Part shown: piece after piece, positions 8,643 through 16,034 of the stretch
Layout of the letters: every line of letters begins with the position of its first letter
Numbering within the stretch: position 1 is the first letter of the stretch
Origin: Nocardia concava NBRC 100430
GTDB lineage: Bacteria; Actinomycetota; Actinomycetes; Mycobacteriales; Mycobacteriaceae
Direction: 5' to 3'
DNA: 64,000 bases
Assembly (NCBI RefSeq): GCF_000308815.1
Contig: NZ_BAFX01000150.1
Coordinates: forward strand, 1-64,000
The notes under the pieces: model-generated
What the model was told of the DNA's origin: nothing
Seen by the model: the letters and a program-made list of their open reading frames with translations, nothing else
Database searches by the model: none
Program-made: the position numbers and the translations under genes

Positions 8643-10598
8643 ATGGCGACTGCCGCCAAAGTTCACGCCACCGAGGAACAAGCCCGGGCACTGGTCGAGG
8701 AATCCCGCGAAACCACCTGGGCCAAGCCGTCCTTCGCCAAGGAGATGTTCCTCGGCCGGTTCCGGCTCGACCTCATCCACCCGTTCCCGCACCCGGATGC
8801 CGCCGACAGCGCCAAGACCGAGGCCTACCTGACGCGGCTGCGCGCGTTCTGCGAGACCATCGACGGCCAGCGCATCGAGGCCGAGGGTCGCATTCCGGAC
8901 GAATACGTCAAGGGGCTGGCCGAACTCGGCTGCTTCGGGCTCAAGATTCCGGAGGAGTACGGCGGCGTCGGGCTGTCCCAGGTCGGCTACAACCGCTCGC
9001 TCATGCTGGTCGGCTCCGCGCACGCCAGCCTCGGCGTGCTGCTCTCGGCGCACCAGTCCATCGGCGTGCCCGAGCCGCTCAAGCTGGCCGGCACCCCGGA
9101 GCAGAAGCGAGAGTTCCTGCCGCGCTGCGCCAAAGGCGCGGTGAGCGCCTTCCTGCTCACCGAACCCGATGTGGGTTCCGACCCGGCGCGCATGGCCTCC
9201 ACCGCCACCCCGACCGAGGACGGCGAGGCCTACGAGATCAATGGCGTGAAGCTGTGGACCACCAACGGCGTGGTCGCCGAACTGCTCGTCGTGATGGCGC
9301 GCGTGCCCAAGAGCGAGGGCCATCGCGGCGGCATCTCCGCGTTCATCGTGGAGGCCGACAGCCCGGGCATCACCGTGGAGCGGCGCAACGCTTTCATGGG
9401 CCTGCGCGGCATCGAAAACGGCGTCACCCGCATGCACAATGTCCGCGTCCCGAAACGGAATCTGGTCGGCCGCGAGGGCGACGGCCTCAAGATCGCGCTC
9501 ACCACGCTGAACGCGGGCCGCCTCGCGATTCCGGCCATGTGCACCGCCGCGGCCAAATGGTCGCTGAAGATCGCGCGGGAATGGTCGGCCACCCGCGTGC
9601 AGTGGGGCCGCCCGGTCGGCGAGCACGCCGCGGTCGGCGAGAAGCTCTCCTACATCGCCGCAACGACTTTCGCGCTGGAGTCGGTGCTCGACCTCTCGGC
9701 CACCATGTGCGACGAGAACCGCAACGACATCCGCATCGAGGCGGCGCTGGCCAAGCTGTGGGCCTCCGAACAGGCCTGCGAGATCGCTGACGAGCTGGTG
9801 CAGATCCGCGGCGGCCGCGGCTACGAGACCGCCGCCTCGCTGCAGGCGCGCGGCGAAAGAGCCGTCGGGGCCGAGCAATTGGTGCGCGACCTGCGCATCA
9901 ACCGCATCTTCGAGGGCTCCAGCGAGATCATGCGGCTGCTCATCGCCCGCGAGATGGCCGATGCCCACATGTCCGCCGCGGGTGCGCTGGTCGACCGCAA
10001 TGCCGAACTCAAGGACAAGGCCAAGGCTGCCGTCGGCGCGAGCGGCTTCTACGCCAAGTGGTTCCCGCAACTGACCGTCGGCGCGGGCACCACCCCGGTC
10101 ACCTACGGCGAATTCGGCCCGCTCGCACGGCATATGCGCTTCGTGGAACGGACGTCGCGCAAGCAGGCCCGCGCCCTCATGTACGGCATGGCGCGCTGGC
10201 AGGCCAAGCTCGAATACAAGCAGGGCTTCCTCGGCCGCATCGTCGACATCGGCGCGGAACTGTTCGCCATGGCCGCGTCGTGCGTGCACGCCCAATCCCT
10301 GCGTGTGGCGGGCGATCCCGACGGCGTGGCCGCCGAGGAACTGGCCGACGTCTTCTGCCGCCAGGCCCGCCTGCGCGTCGAGAACCTCCTCAACTCCCTG
10401 TGGTCCAACACCGACGACGCCAATACCGACCTGGCCCGCGGCATCCTCGACGGCCGCTATCGCTTCCTCGAGGCCGGCGCACTCGACCCGAGCGAGGGCA
10501 CCGGACCGTGGATCGCGGAATGGCAGTTCGGCGAGACCACGGAAAAGAACCTGCTCCGGCCGTTCCTACCGTCCACCAAGACGGGGGCCGGCACCTAA
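8643..10598 (+). CDS. acyl-CoA dehydrogenase family protein (long, VLCAD-like)
   Basis: A 651-aa flavoprotein catalysing alpha,beta-dehydrogenation of acyl-CoA, the first step of beta-oxidation. Motifs: the FAD/substrate-binding LLTEPDVGSDPARM, the helical GERAVGAEQLVRDLRINRIFEGSSEIMRL with the likely catalytic Glu in FEGSSE, and QIRGGRGYE. Beyond the roughly 400-residue core there is a C-terminal helical extension (about residues 460-651) as in VLCAD/ACAD9-type proteins and long FadE proteins. The start is ATG at 8643 with GAGGAGG about 5 bases upstream; a longer frame from 8613 is disfavoured. Monocistronic: a bidirectional hairpin follows its stop. Chain-length preference cannot be read from the sequence, though the extension suggests long or membrane-associated substrates. 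Confidence 0.9.
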   Translation: MATAAKVHATEEQARALVEESRETTWAKPSFAKEMFLGRFRLDLIHPFPHPDAADSAKTEAYLTRLRAFCETIDGQRIEAEGRIPDEYVKGLAELGCFGLKIPEEYGGVGLSQVGYNRSLMLVGSAHASLGVLLSAHQSIGVPEPLKLAGTPEQKREFLPRCAKGAVSAFLLTEPDVGSDPARMASTATPTEDGEAYEINGVKLWTTNGVVAELLVVMARVPKSEGHRGGISAFIVEADSPGITVERRNAFMGLRGIENGVTRMHNVRVPKRNLVGREGDGLKIALTTLNAGRLAIPAMCTAAAKWSLKIAREWSATRVQWGRPVGEHAAVGEKLSYIAATTFALESVLDLSATMCDENRNDIRIEAALAKLWASEQACEIADELVQIRGGRGYETAASLQARGERAVGAEQLVRDLRINRIFEGSSEIMRLLIAREMADAHMSAAGALVDRNAELKDKAKAAVGASGFYAKWFPQLTVGAGTTPVTYGEFGPLARHMRFVERTSRKQARALMYGMARWQAKLEYKQGFLGRIVDIGAELFAMAASCVHAQSLRVAGDPDGVAAEELADVFCRQARLRVENLLNSLWSNTDDANTDLARGILDGRYRFLEAGALDPSEGTGPWIAEWQFGETTEKNLLRPFLPSTKTGAGT

Positions 10599-10615
10599 CC
10601 CCCGGACAGCAATAG

Positions 10616-10659
10616 AATTCTGCCGCTATCTAATGAATTCACTAGATAGCGGCAGAATT
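10616..10659. terminator. perfect 17-bp bidirectional hairpin between convergent genes
   Basis: Arms 10616-10632 and 10643-10659 are perfectly complementary (AATTCTGCCGCTATCTA and its reverse complement), with a 10-base loop that itself contains GAATTC. It lies between the acyl-CoA dehydrogenase stop and the last base of the convergent membrane-protein gene, so it probably ends transcription from both sides. Confidence 0.85.
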
Positions 10660-11145
10660 TCATGACGGAGGCAATGAGGACAGCGAGGGCGTGTAGTACC
10701 GCGCCCAGATTTCCCGGGCGGCTATGGCGAGGAGGATGATCGCGAGCGAGGACACGGTCACACTCGAACGAATCCCACAGGGGTCGGGGACCACCTGCCA
10801 GATCGCGAGCCCGGCGAACAGCGGCACGGCCACCGTGATGAACCCTTGCGTCTGCCGGCGCATCAGCACCGCCTCCACGACTGCGGCGATCACCACCAGC
10901 GCGAAGGCAAGGATCGCCAGTGGTCTGCCGATACAGAACCCGTCCGACGGGGCGTAGTCGTTAGACGCGACGTGGACGATGGACCCGTTGAGCGTATCGG
11001 TGAGCGGCTGGTAGGCCCCGTTGTAGACCACCTCACTGCGGCCCGAGCCGTCGGAGATCGCCGGGAACATGACGGCGACGACGAAGACCCACCAGAACAC
11101 GTGCCCGCTGACATGGGCAATACGGAACTTTCGGTCTCTGGTCAC
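10660..11145 (-). CDS. hypothetical membrane protein
   Basis: A 161-aa protein with about four hydrophobic segments: VFWWVFVVAVMFPAI, PLAILAFALVVIAAVVEAVL, FITVAVPLFAGLAIWQVV and TVSSLAIILLAIAAREIW. An extracytoplasmic loop after the first segment contains SNDYAPSDGFC; single Cys residues in the two predicted outer loops might pair. The GTG start is at 11145. No family recognised. It is convergent with the acyl-CoA dehydrogenase and divergent from a hydrolase, so it appears to be a single-gene unit. Confidence 0.6.
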   Translation of the reverse strand: MTRDRKFRIAHVSGHVFWWVFVVAVMFPAISDGSGRSEVVYNGAYQPLTDTLNGSIVHVASNDYAPSDGFCIGRPLAILAFALVVIAAVVEAVLMRRQTQGFITVAVPLFAGLAIWQVVPDPCGIRSSVTVSSLAIILLAIAAREIWARYYTPSLSSLPPS

Positions 11146-11408
11146 GTGCTGGAGCTTATCGATTGCCCTATCTATGTCTCTCTAGTTGATCCTCTAGATT
11201 TCGCTAGATTTTCTGCTCTCGAGCCGATCGACAGTGATCTCTTGGCGGGTCTAGCAAGTTGCCGAGAGTCCTGTAGATCCTCCGACAGTGCTGCATAGAT
11301 CGGCGGCTTCAGTTGGACAACTTGTGCATAACGCCTGGTGTGAGGGGTTAACGCGGGGGTTATGTCTATCGACAACCGGGCAAAAGGCGAACTCTTCAGG
11401 AGCACGTC

Positions 11409-12392
11409 ATGTCCACGATCGACAGCGCCGCCAACGCCGACGGCCGCCATGTCACCGTCTCCGCCGATGACGGTGTGCCACTCGCGGTGCGCGAGTTCGG
11501 CAACACCGATGCGCCCGTCACCGTCGTGTTCGTCCACGGGCACTGTTTGCGGGCCGAATCCTGGGCGTTCATGCGCGGGCATCTGCTGCAGGCCTGGGGC
11601 GATGACACCCACATGGTGTTCTACGACCATCGCGGGCACGGGGATTCGGGGAATGCCGATCCCTCGACCTACACCATCGAGCAGCTGGCCCGCGATCTCG
11701 ACGCGGTGCTGCGGGCCGTGGTGCCGACCGGACCGGTTGTGCTGGTGGGGCATTCGATGGGCGCCATGACCGTGCTAGCCTATGCGCGGCTGTACCCGGA
11801 GACCATCGGGACGCGGGTGGTGGCCGTCGGGCTGTTCTCCAGCGCCGCCAGCGGGGTGACCCGGGTGGGGCTGGGGCGGCTGCTCAGCGCACCGGCGGTG
11901 AGCTCGCTGCGGGTGGCGGTGCGCAAGGCCCCGCGCGCCATGCAGGCCTCGAAGCACCTGAGCCGCCGCATCTTCGAGCCCATCATGCGCGACGCCACCC
12001 TCGGCACCCGCAAGGTGAGCCCGCGCATGCTGGCGGTGGCCACGGCCATGCTCAACGACACCTCGCTGCTGACCATGGCCAGCTTCCTCGAATCCCTCAT
12101 GAGCTTCGACGAATCCGCGACCCTGCACCGGCTGGGCACGATTCCGGTGCTGGTGCTGGCGGGTTCGGCCGACATCATGATCCCGTTCGCGCATTCGGTG
12201 GTGCTGGCCTCGCAGGTCGATCACGCCGAGCTGGTGCGGCTGGACGGGGCCGGGCACAGCGTGATTCTGGAGCGCGCCGAGGAGGCGGCCGCGGCGGTGG
12301 TGGCGCTGGTCGCCCGCGCCATCGCGGCGGCCCGCGGTGAGGAGCCCGATTGCGGGCCGGATTGCGGGCCCGAGTTGGCGATCGCGGGGTAG
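11409..12392 (+). CDS. alpha/beta hydrolase
   Basis: A 327-aa alpha/beta-hydrolase fold protein. Oxyanion-hole region VVFVHGHCLRAESW, nucleophile elbow VGHSMGAM (Ser), an acid after strand 7 in VLAGSADIMIPF, and the catalytic His in GAGHSVILE, so the triad looks complete. ATG start at 11409 with AGGAGC 7 bases upstream. The final 30 residues carry a short C-terminal repeat (DCGPDCGPE). The substrate is unknown; peroxidase, esterase and lactonase members of the fold share this layout. Stands alone, divergent from the membrane protein with a 263-base gap that contains AGTTG-GA-CAACT at 11311-11322. Confidence 0.85.
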   Translation: MSTIDSAANADGRHVTVSADDGVPLAVREFGNTDAPVTVVFVHGHCLRAESWAFMRGHLLQAWGDDTHMVFYDHRGHGDSGNADPSTYTIEQLARDLDAVLRAVVPTGPVVLVGHSMGAMTVLAYARLYPETIGTRVVAVGLFSSAASGVTRVGLGRLLSAPAVSSLRVAVRKAPRAMQASKHLSRRIFEPIMRDATLGTRKVSPRMLAVATAMLNDTSLLTMASFLESLMSFDESATLHRLGTIPVLVLAGSADIMIPFAHSVVLASQVDHAELVRLDGAGHSVILERAEEAAAAVVALVARAIAAARGEEPDCGPDCGPELAIAG

Positions 12393-12522
12393 CCGGAAGG
12401 CCGTCCGCGACGGGCGGATGCGACGGTTTGAAACACCTTCGCGCCCAATTCGTGACTCCGCGACAGGCCTCTGAGCAGGTAATATTCACGCCGCACGAGA
12501 CGGATCCCACATGATCACGTAC

Positions 12523-12538
12523 TGTGTTGTAGATCACG
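12523..12538. promoter_or_regulatory. CRP-like site (TGTGT-N6-TCACG)
   Basis: TGTGT TGTAGA TCACG matches the spacing of the mycobacterial/corynebacterial CRP/GlxR consensus (TGTGA-N6-TCACA). A second, more symmetric inverted repeat, GTGTG-N6-CACAC, lies at 12541-12556, directly before the Shine-Dalgarno of the 95-aa protein gene. Confidence 0.4.
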
Positions 12539-12574
12539 ATGTGTGGTCTGTCACACGGCTCGAGGAGGGTTTCG

Positions 12575-12862
12575 ATGACACGCAGCGAAATTGCGGAACT
12601 CCGCTACGCGGTCGGCCAGCTCCGGCAGTGCGTCAGCGCATTGCGTTCCCACTACGGAGACGCGGGCACGGTTCGCCGGCTGGAGAACGATCTGGAAAGG
12701 CTCGTCATCGACGCCGATGAGTTCGAGCAGGCCCCGCCCCCGGAATCCCCGGGCGCCAAGCAGGAGACGATCTACGTCCCCGACGCCAAGCACGATGAGG
12801 CAGCTTGGATGGGCGCACAGGACGAGGGTCTCGGCTTCCACTCCCGCCCCCGCACGAAGTAA
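12575..12862 (+). CDS. conserved hypothetical 95-aa protein
   Basis: Starts MTRSEIAELRYAVGQLRQCVSAL: the first 55 residues are predicted helical and amphipathic (a small helical hairpin), followed by an acidic, Pro-rich tail (FEQAPPPESPG) and a Gly/Arg-rich end. ATG at 12575 has GAGGAGG 7 bases upstream; an in-frame GTG at 12539 lies upstream of this ribosome-binding site and is less likely. No enzyme motif. The gene has its own promoter region with two inverted repeats that resemble a CRP-type site. Function unknown. Confidence 0.65.
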   Translation: MTRSEIAELRYAVGQLRQCVSALRSHYGDAGTVRRLENDLERLVIDADEFEQAPPPESPGAKQETIYVPDAKHDEAAWMGAQDEGLGFHSRPRTK

Positions 12863-13144
12863 CTAACTCCGTCTTTCGAACAGCGGCAGAGCCACCTCGA
12901 CAATGACGTCGGGGCTCGGCAATTCGACGAGCGCGTCGGGTGGACTCAGCTGCCGCTGCAGCGCGCGCTGATGAGCCGCGCCGACCAGCAACAGGGCCGG
13001 TGCGCGCAGCTGCTCGGCCGCCACACCCCGGGCGGACAGATAGGCGACCACGCCGTCGACCGCGCGGTGCGGGCCGAGGTCCAGGTCGCGGCTGCGCTCC
13101 TGGTAGATCGCGCGCAATTCGCCGTCCGACTGCACCGCCGCCAT
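12863..13144 (-). CDS. hypothetical 93-aa protein
   Basis: A possible small acidic protein, MAAVQSDGELRAIYQERSRDL onward, with no recognised motif and no hydrophobic segment. Its stop directly abuts the preceding gene's stop (convergent). No clear Shine-Dalgarno precedes the ATG at 13144, and only 23 bases separate it from the divergent start at 13168, so the start may be wrong. Codon positions look normal for a high-GC gene. Kept at low confidence. Confidence 0.4.
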   Translation of the reverse strand: MAAVQSDGELRAIYQERSRDLDLGPHRAVDGVVAYLSARGVAAEQLRAPALLLVGAAHQRALQRQLSPPDALVELPSPDVIVEVALPLFERRS

Positions 13145-13167
13145 GACCGGCAGCGCGGATCGGGCGG

Positions 13168-13485
13168 GTGTACGACAATCCGGTCGCCTACGCCGAGCAC
13201 GAGGGCACGCTGCTGATCGGCAGCGCGGCCACGTGGCGGCGGAATCTGCGGCCAGGCGAGCCGGTGCGGATCACCTTGCGGCGCAGGGTGATCGAGGCCG
13301 ATTGGGCGGTGATCACCGATGTGGACGAGGCGGCCGAGCTGTATCGGGTGATCCTCACGCACAATCCGACGCACGGGAAATACGCGGGCATCAGCCTGAA
13401 TTCGGATGGCAGCATCAATCGCGAGGAGCTGGCCGCGGCCTTCGCCAAGGGGACTGCCGTCGTCCGGCTCTGGCCGCTCTTTTGA
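13168..13485 (+). CDS. deazaflavin-dependent nitroreductase/FMN-binding split-barrel-like protein, N-terminally short
   Basis: A 105-aa protein: VYDNPVAYAEHEGTLLIGSAATWRRNLRPGEPVRI, a pattern of the nitroreductase/quinone-reductase (F420-binding split-barrel) family, where a strand-loop WxRNLR segment precedes a strand and RVIEADWAVITD. Family members are usually 130-150 aa and begin about 25 residues earlier; here the frame is closed by a TGA at 13144-13146, so only the GTG at 13168 can start it. Either this is a naturally short form or the 5' end has been lost. Cofactor binding is inferred from the family. Confidence 0.55.
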   Translation: MYDNPVAYAEHEGTLLIGSAATWRRNLRPGEPVRITLRRRVIEADWAVITDVDEAAELYRVILTHNPTHGKYAGISLNSDGSINREELAAAFAKGTAVVRLWPLF

Positions 13486-13509
13486 ACTTCGGTGCCGAAC
13501 CTCTGAGCC

Positions 13510-14802
13510 TCAGTGCCGGTGCCGACCCCGCACGCGCTTGGTTCCCGCGCCGCGGAAGCGGGCGCCGAGCGGGGCCTGCGAGACCGGCTCGAGGTTGGGC
13601 GATTCGAACAGGGCCGCCACGGCGGAGGTCGGACCGGCGGGCGTGACGGCCAGGCCGAGACCGCCGTCGCGGCGGGCGAGTTCGTTGAGCAGGCCGGTCA
13701 CCATGCGCAGACCCGCGGCACCGCCCGGATCGCCGAGGGCGATCGCGCCGCCGTGGACGTTCACCAGGTCCGGGTCGTAGTCGGCGAGGCCGAGGGTGCG
13801 GGTCACCGCGAGCACGTCGACGGCGGAGGTCTCCTCGATCTCGAGCAGTTCCAGATCGCCGAGCTCGAAACCGCTGCGCCACAGGGTCTTCGCCACCGCG
13901 TGCGTGGCGGCGGCGACCTCGGCATCGGCGGTCGTACCCGCCGATGTCCATTCGACCAGGTAGCCCATGGGTTCCAGGCCCAGGTCGACCAGCCGCTCCT
14001 CGGCGACCACCAGGCAGGCGGAGGCGGCGAGGCTGCGGGTGCTGCTGTTCCCGGAGGTGGTGGTGCCGCCGGGCAGGTCGGGGGCCAGGGCGGCGAAGGC
14101 GCGGGCGGAGACGTCGTCGCGCAGTCCCTCGTCGCGGTCGACCAGTTGCACTACGGCGGAATTCGGGTCGTACGGGTCCGCGCAGACCACCACCGGTGCG
14201 ATCTCCGCGCCGAAGACGCCCTGGCGATGGGCGCGGGCGGCGCGGCGATGGCTGGCGGCGGCGAAGTCGTCCGCCGCGCCGCGGGTCAGGCCGAGATCGT
14301 AGGCCAGCTGTTCGGTCCGCAGCGAATCCGCTTGCCCGCGAGTGGATTCGGCGGTGGCCCAGATCGCGATCTGCTCATCGGTGGACGGTGCGTCGTCCGG
14401 CTCGGAACGCGGCCGCGGCCGCGGTGCGCTGGGTGATTGCGCCTCGGATCCGATTGGGGTGCGCGAGTATTCGGCGCCGAGCGCCACCACCACGTCGGCC
14501 GCGCCGGTGCGCACCATCATGGCGGCGGTGATCAGCGCGCGCAGGCCGCCGCCGGGACCGTCGCCGAGCGCGAATTCGCCCAATTCCGAAGACAATCCGC
14601 ACTGCGGCAGGGCGAGGCGCAGCGCTTCGGTGTCGGGGACCGCGGTGACGAGCTGTTCGACTCGCCCCGGAGCCAGGCCACAGCGCCCCAGCACGGCCGA
14701 TAACACCGTGGCTATCAGCCGTTCCGGCGGCACCTTCGCGAGCGCGCCGCCCGGCAGACCCAGTGGCGTGCGCATCGGCATGACGATCGCCGCTCGTCTC
14801 AT
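13510..14802 (-). CDS. thiolase-fold protein lacking catalytic residues
   Basis: A 430-aa protein with thiolase layout. The start ATG at 14802 gives MRRAAIVMPMRTPLG, the typical thiolase opening; a longer frame to 15003 is rejected because the extra residues lack homology, and AAGGGAG lies 8 bases upstream of 14802. The nucleophile Cys motif (CGSGLQA) reads PGGGLRA at residue 83; the NEAFA motif reads EETSA at about 320; the GHP motif reads GDP with Asp357 in place of His; the CxGGG motif reads PAGPT at 387. All four active-site motifs are altered, so Claisen condensation or thiolysis is not expected. It probably binds CoA esters or partners rather than catalysing. Monocistronic, divergent from the sdh genes. 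Confidence 0.8.
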   Translation of the reverse strand: MRRAAIVMPMRTPLGLPGGALAKVPPERLIATVLSAVLGRCGLAPGRVEQLVTAVPDTEALRLALPQCGLSSELGEFALGDGPGGGLRALITAAMMVRTGAADVVVALGAEYSRTPIGSEAQSPSAPRPRPRSEPDDAPSTDEQIAIWATAESTRGQADSLRTEQLAYDLGLTRGAADDFAAASHRRAARAHRQGVFGAEIAPVVVCADPYDPNSAVVQLVDRDEGLRDDVSARAFAALAPDLPGGTTTSGNSSTRSLAASACLVVAEERLVDLGLEPMGYLVEWTSAGTTADAEVAAATHAVAKTLWRSGFELGDLELLEIEETSAVDVLAVTRTLGLADYDPDLVNVHGGAIALGDPGGAAGLRMVTGLLNELARRDGGLGLAVTPAGPTSAVAALFESPNLEPVSQAPLGARFRGAGTKRVRGRHRH

Positions 14803-15129
14803 CACCGGCTCCCTTCGAACCCTCATCACCGGCTGCCCCGAGGGGTTTGTCCAGCCCAGGGGACAGGCCACCACAGAGTTGTTGCTGCCGTGTGACGGTG
14901 TGTAACCGGAAAAATAGACCGCGCCGACCACCCCGATGCCCGAAATACGAATCTCTCTGACACACCGTCTAGTTCGCAAGATTGCCCTTTGTTCACCAAG
15001 CAAACGAATCGCTGGTCGAACCAGGAAATGTGGCGCAAATCACTGGGTCACGAAATGGCTGTTGCGAGCTCGAGTGATAGCGCGGCTGTCGTAGGGTGCT
15101 CACCATCACATTCGATGCCGGAGGTAACG
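14803..15129. other. divergent intergenic region, no gene seen
   Basis: This 327-base gap separates the thiolase-like gene from the sdh leader ORF. Nothing coding was found in either strand; it is moderately AT-rich compared with flanking genes and must hold the promoters of both units, but no clear operator repeat was recognised. Confidence 0.5.
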
Positions 15130-15171
15130 ATGACGTTCCACGGGATAGATGAGCGAGGCATCCACCAGTGA
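15130..15171 (+). CDS. candidate 13-codon leader peptide upstream of sdhC
   Basis: ATG at 15130 with a very strong Shine-Dalgarno, GGAGGT, about 5 bases upstream encodes MTFHGIDERGIHQ and ends with TGA at 15169-15171, which overlaps the sdhC GTG start (15168-15170) as GTGA. The sdhC frame itself has no other usable start, since a TGA lies at 15150-15152, and no comparably strong ribosome-binding site. Translation of the leader would bring ribosomes onto the sdhC start. No similarity assigned; function as a coupling leader is inferred. Confidence 0.5.
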   Translation: MTFHGIDERGIHQ

Positions 15172-15998
15172 GCGCCGCACCAGTCAAGGCTCCTGAATCA
15201 GGTACTACCGGGGTTTTCGGTCGAGGTCGCGCCGCCATCGCGGCACGCACGCTCCGCAGCGATCGCTGGTGGCTGCCGCCGCTGGTGACGGTGGCGGGGT
15301 TCGCGACCTTCATCATCTACGCGACCGTCAGATCCTTTCAGCACGACTACTATTGGGTCGGGCAATACCACTATCTGACGCCGTTCTACTCACCGTGCCT
15401 GAGCGCGGGCTGCGTCGAGGGCTCGAGCCATTTCGGAACGCCGATTCCCGATCTGCCGCACTGGATTCCGCTGGGTTTCCTGGTGCTGCCGTTCCTGCTG
15501 CTGTTCCGGCTCACCTGCTACTACTACCGCAAGGCCTACTACCGGTCGGTGTGGATGTCCCCGCCGGCCTGCGCGGTGGCCGAACCGCACGCGAAATACA
15601 CCGGCGAGACGCGACTTCCGCTGATCATCCAGAACGCGCACCGCTACTTCTTCTACGCGGCGGTGATCATCTCGGTGATCAACACCTACGACGCGGTGAT
15701 CTCCTTCCACTCCGGGAGCGGATTCGGGATCGGCCTGGGCACCCTCATCATCACCGTGAACGCGCTGCTGCTGTGGGCGTACACATTGTCGTGCCATTCC
15801 TGCCGCCACATCGCGGGTGGTCGCCTCAAGCACTTCTCGCAGCATCCGGTGCGGTACCGCTTCTGGACCGTGGTGTCGAAGCTGAACACCCGGCACATGC
15901 AGCTGGCCTGGACGACGCTCGGCACGCTGATGCTCACCGATCTCTATGTCGCCCTGGTCGCGGCCGGCAAGGTCACCGATCTCCGGATCGTCGGCTAG
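15168..15998 (+). CDS. sdhC: succinate dehydrogenase cytochrome b subunit (SdhC, Sdh1 type)
   Basis: A 276-aa membrane protein with five hydrophobic segments, the single-polypeptide type of cytochrome b subunit found in Mycobacterium Sdh1 (Rv0249c) and fumarate reductase complexes. Segments: WWLPPLVTVAGFATFIIYA, LPHWIPLGFLVLPFLLLF, YFFYAAVIISVINTY, LGTLIITVNALLLWAYTLS, then QLAWTTLGTLMLTDLYVAL. His residues near these segments are candidate heme ligands. It anchors SdhAB at the membrane and passes electrons to menaquinone. The start GTG at 15168 is the only possible one and overlaps the leader stop. The next gene, sdhA, starts 36 bases downstream. Confidence 0.85.
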   Translation: MSAAPVKAPESGTTGVFGRGRAAIAARTLRSDRWWLPPLVTVAGFATFIIYATVRSFQHDYYWVGQYHYLTPFYSPCLSAGCVEGSSHFGTPIPDLPHWIPLGFLVLPFLLLFRLTCYYYRKAYYRSVWMSPPACAVAEPHAKYTGETRLPLIIQNAHRYFFYAAVIISVINTYDAVISFHSGSGFGIGLGTLIITVNALLLWAYTLSCHSCRHIAGGRLKHFSQHPVRYRFWTVVSKLNTRHMQLAWTTLGTLMLTDLYVALVAAGKVTDLRIVG

Positions 15999-16034
15999 TC
16001 CTAATCCTCAAGTCTCCCAGGAGTATTCGGTTCA

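Noticed and set aside
13513-14436. Plus-strand open frame opposite the thiolase-like gene
   Set aside because: Gly/Ala/Arg-rich shadow typical of antisense high-GC frames, without motifs.
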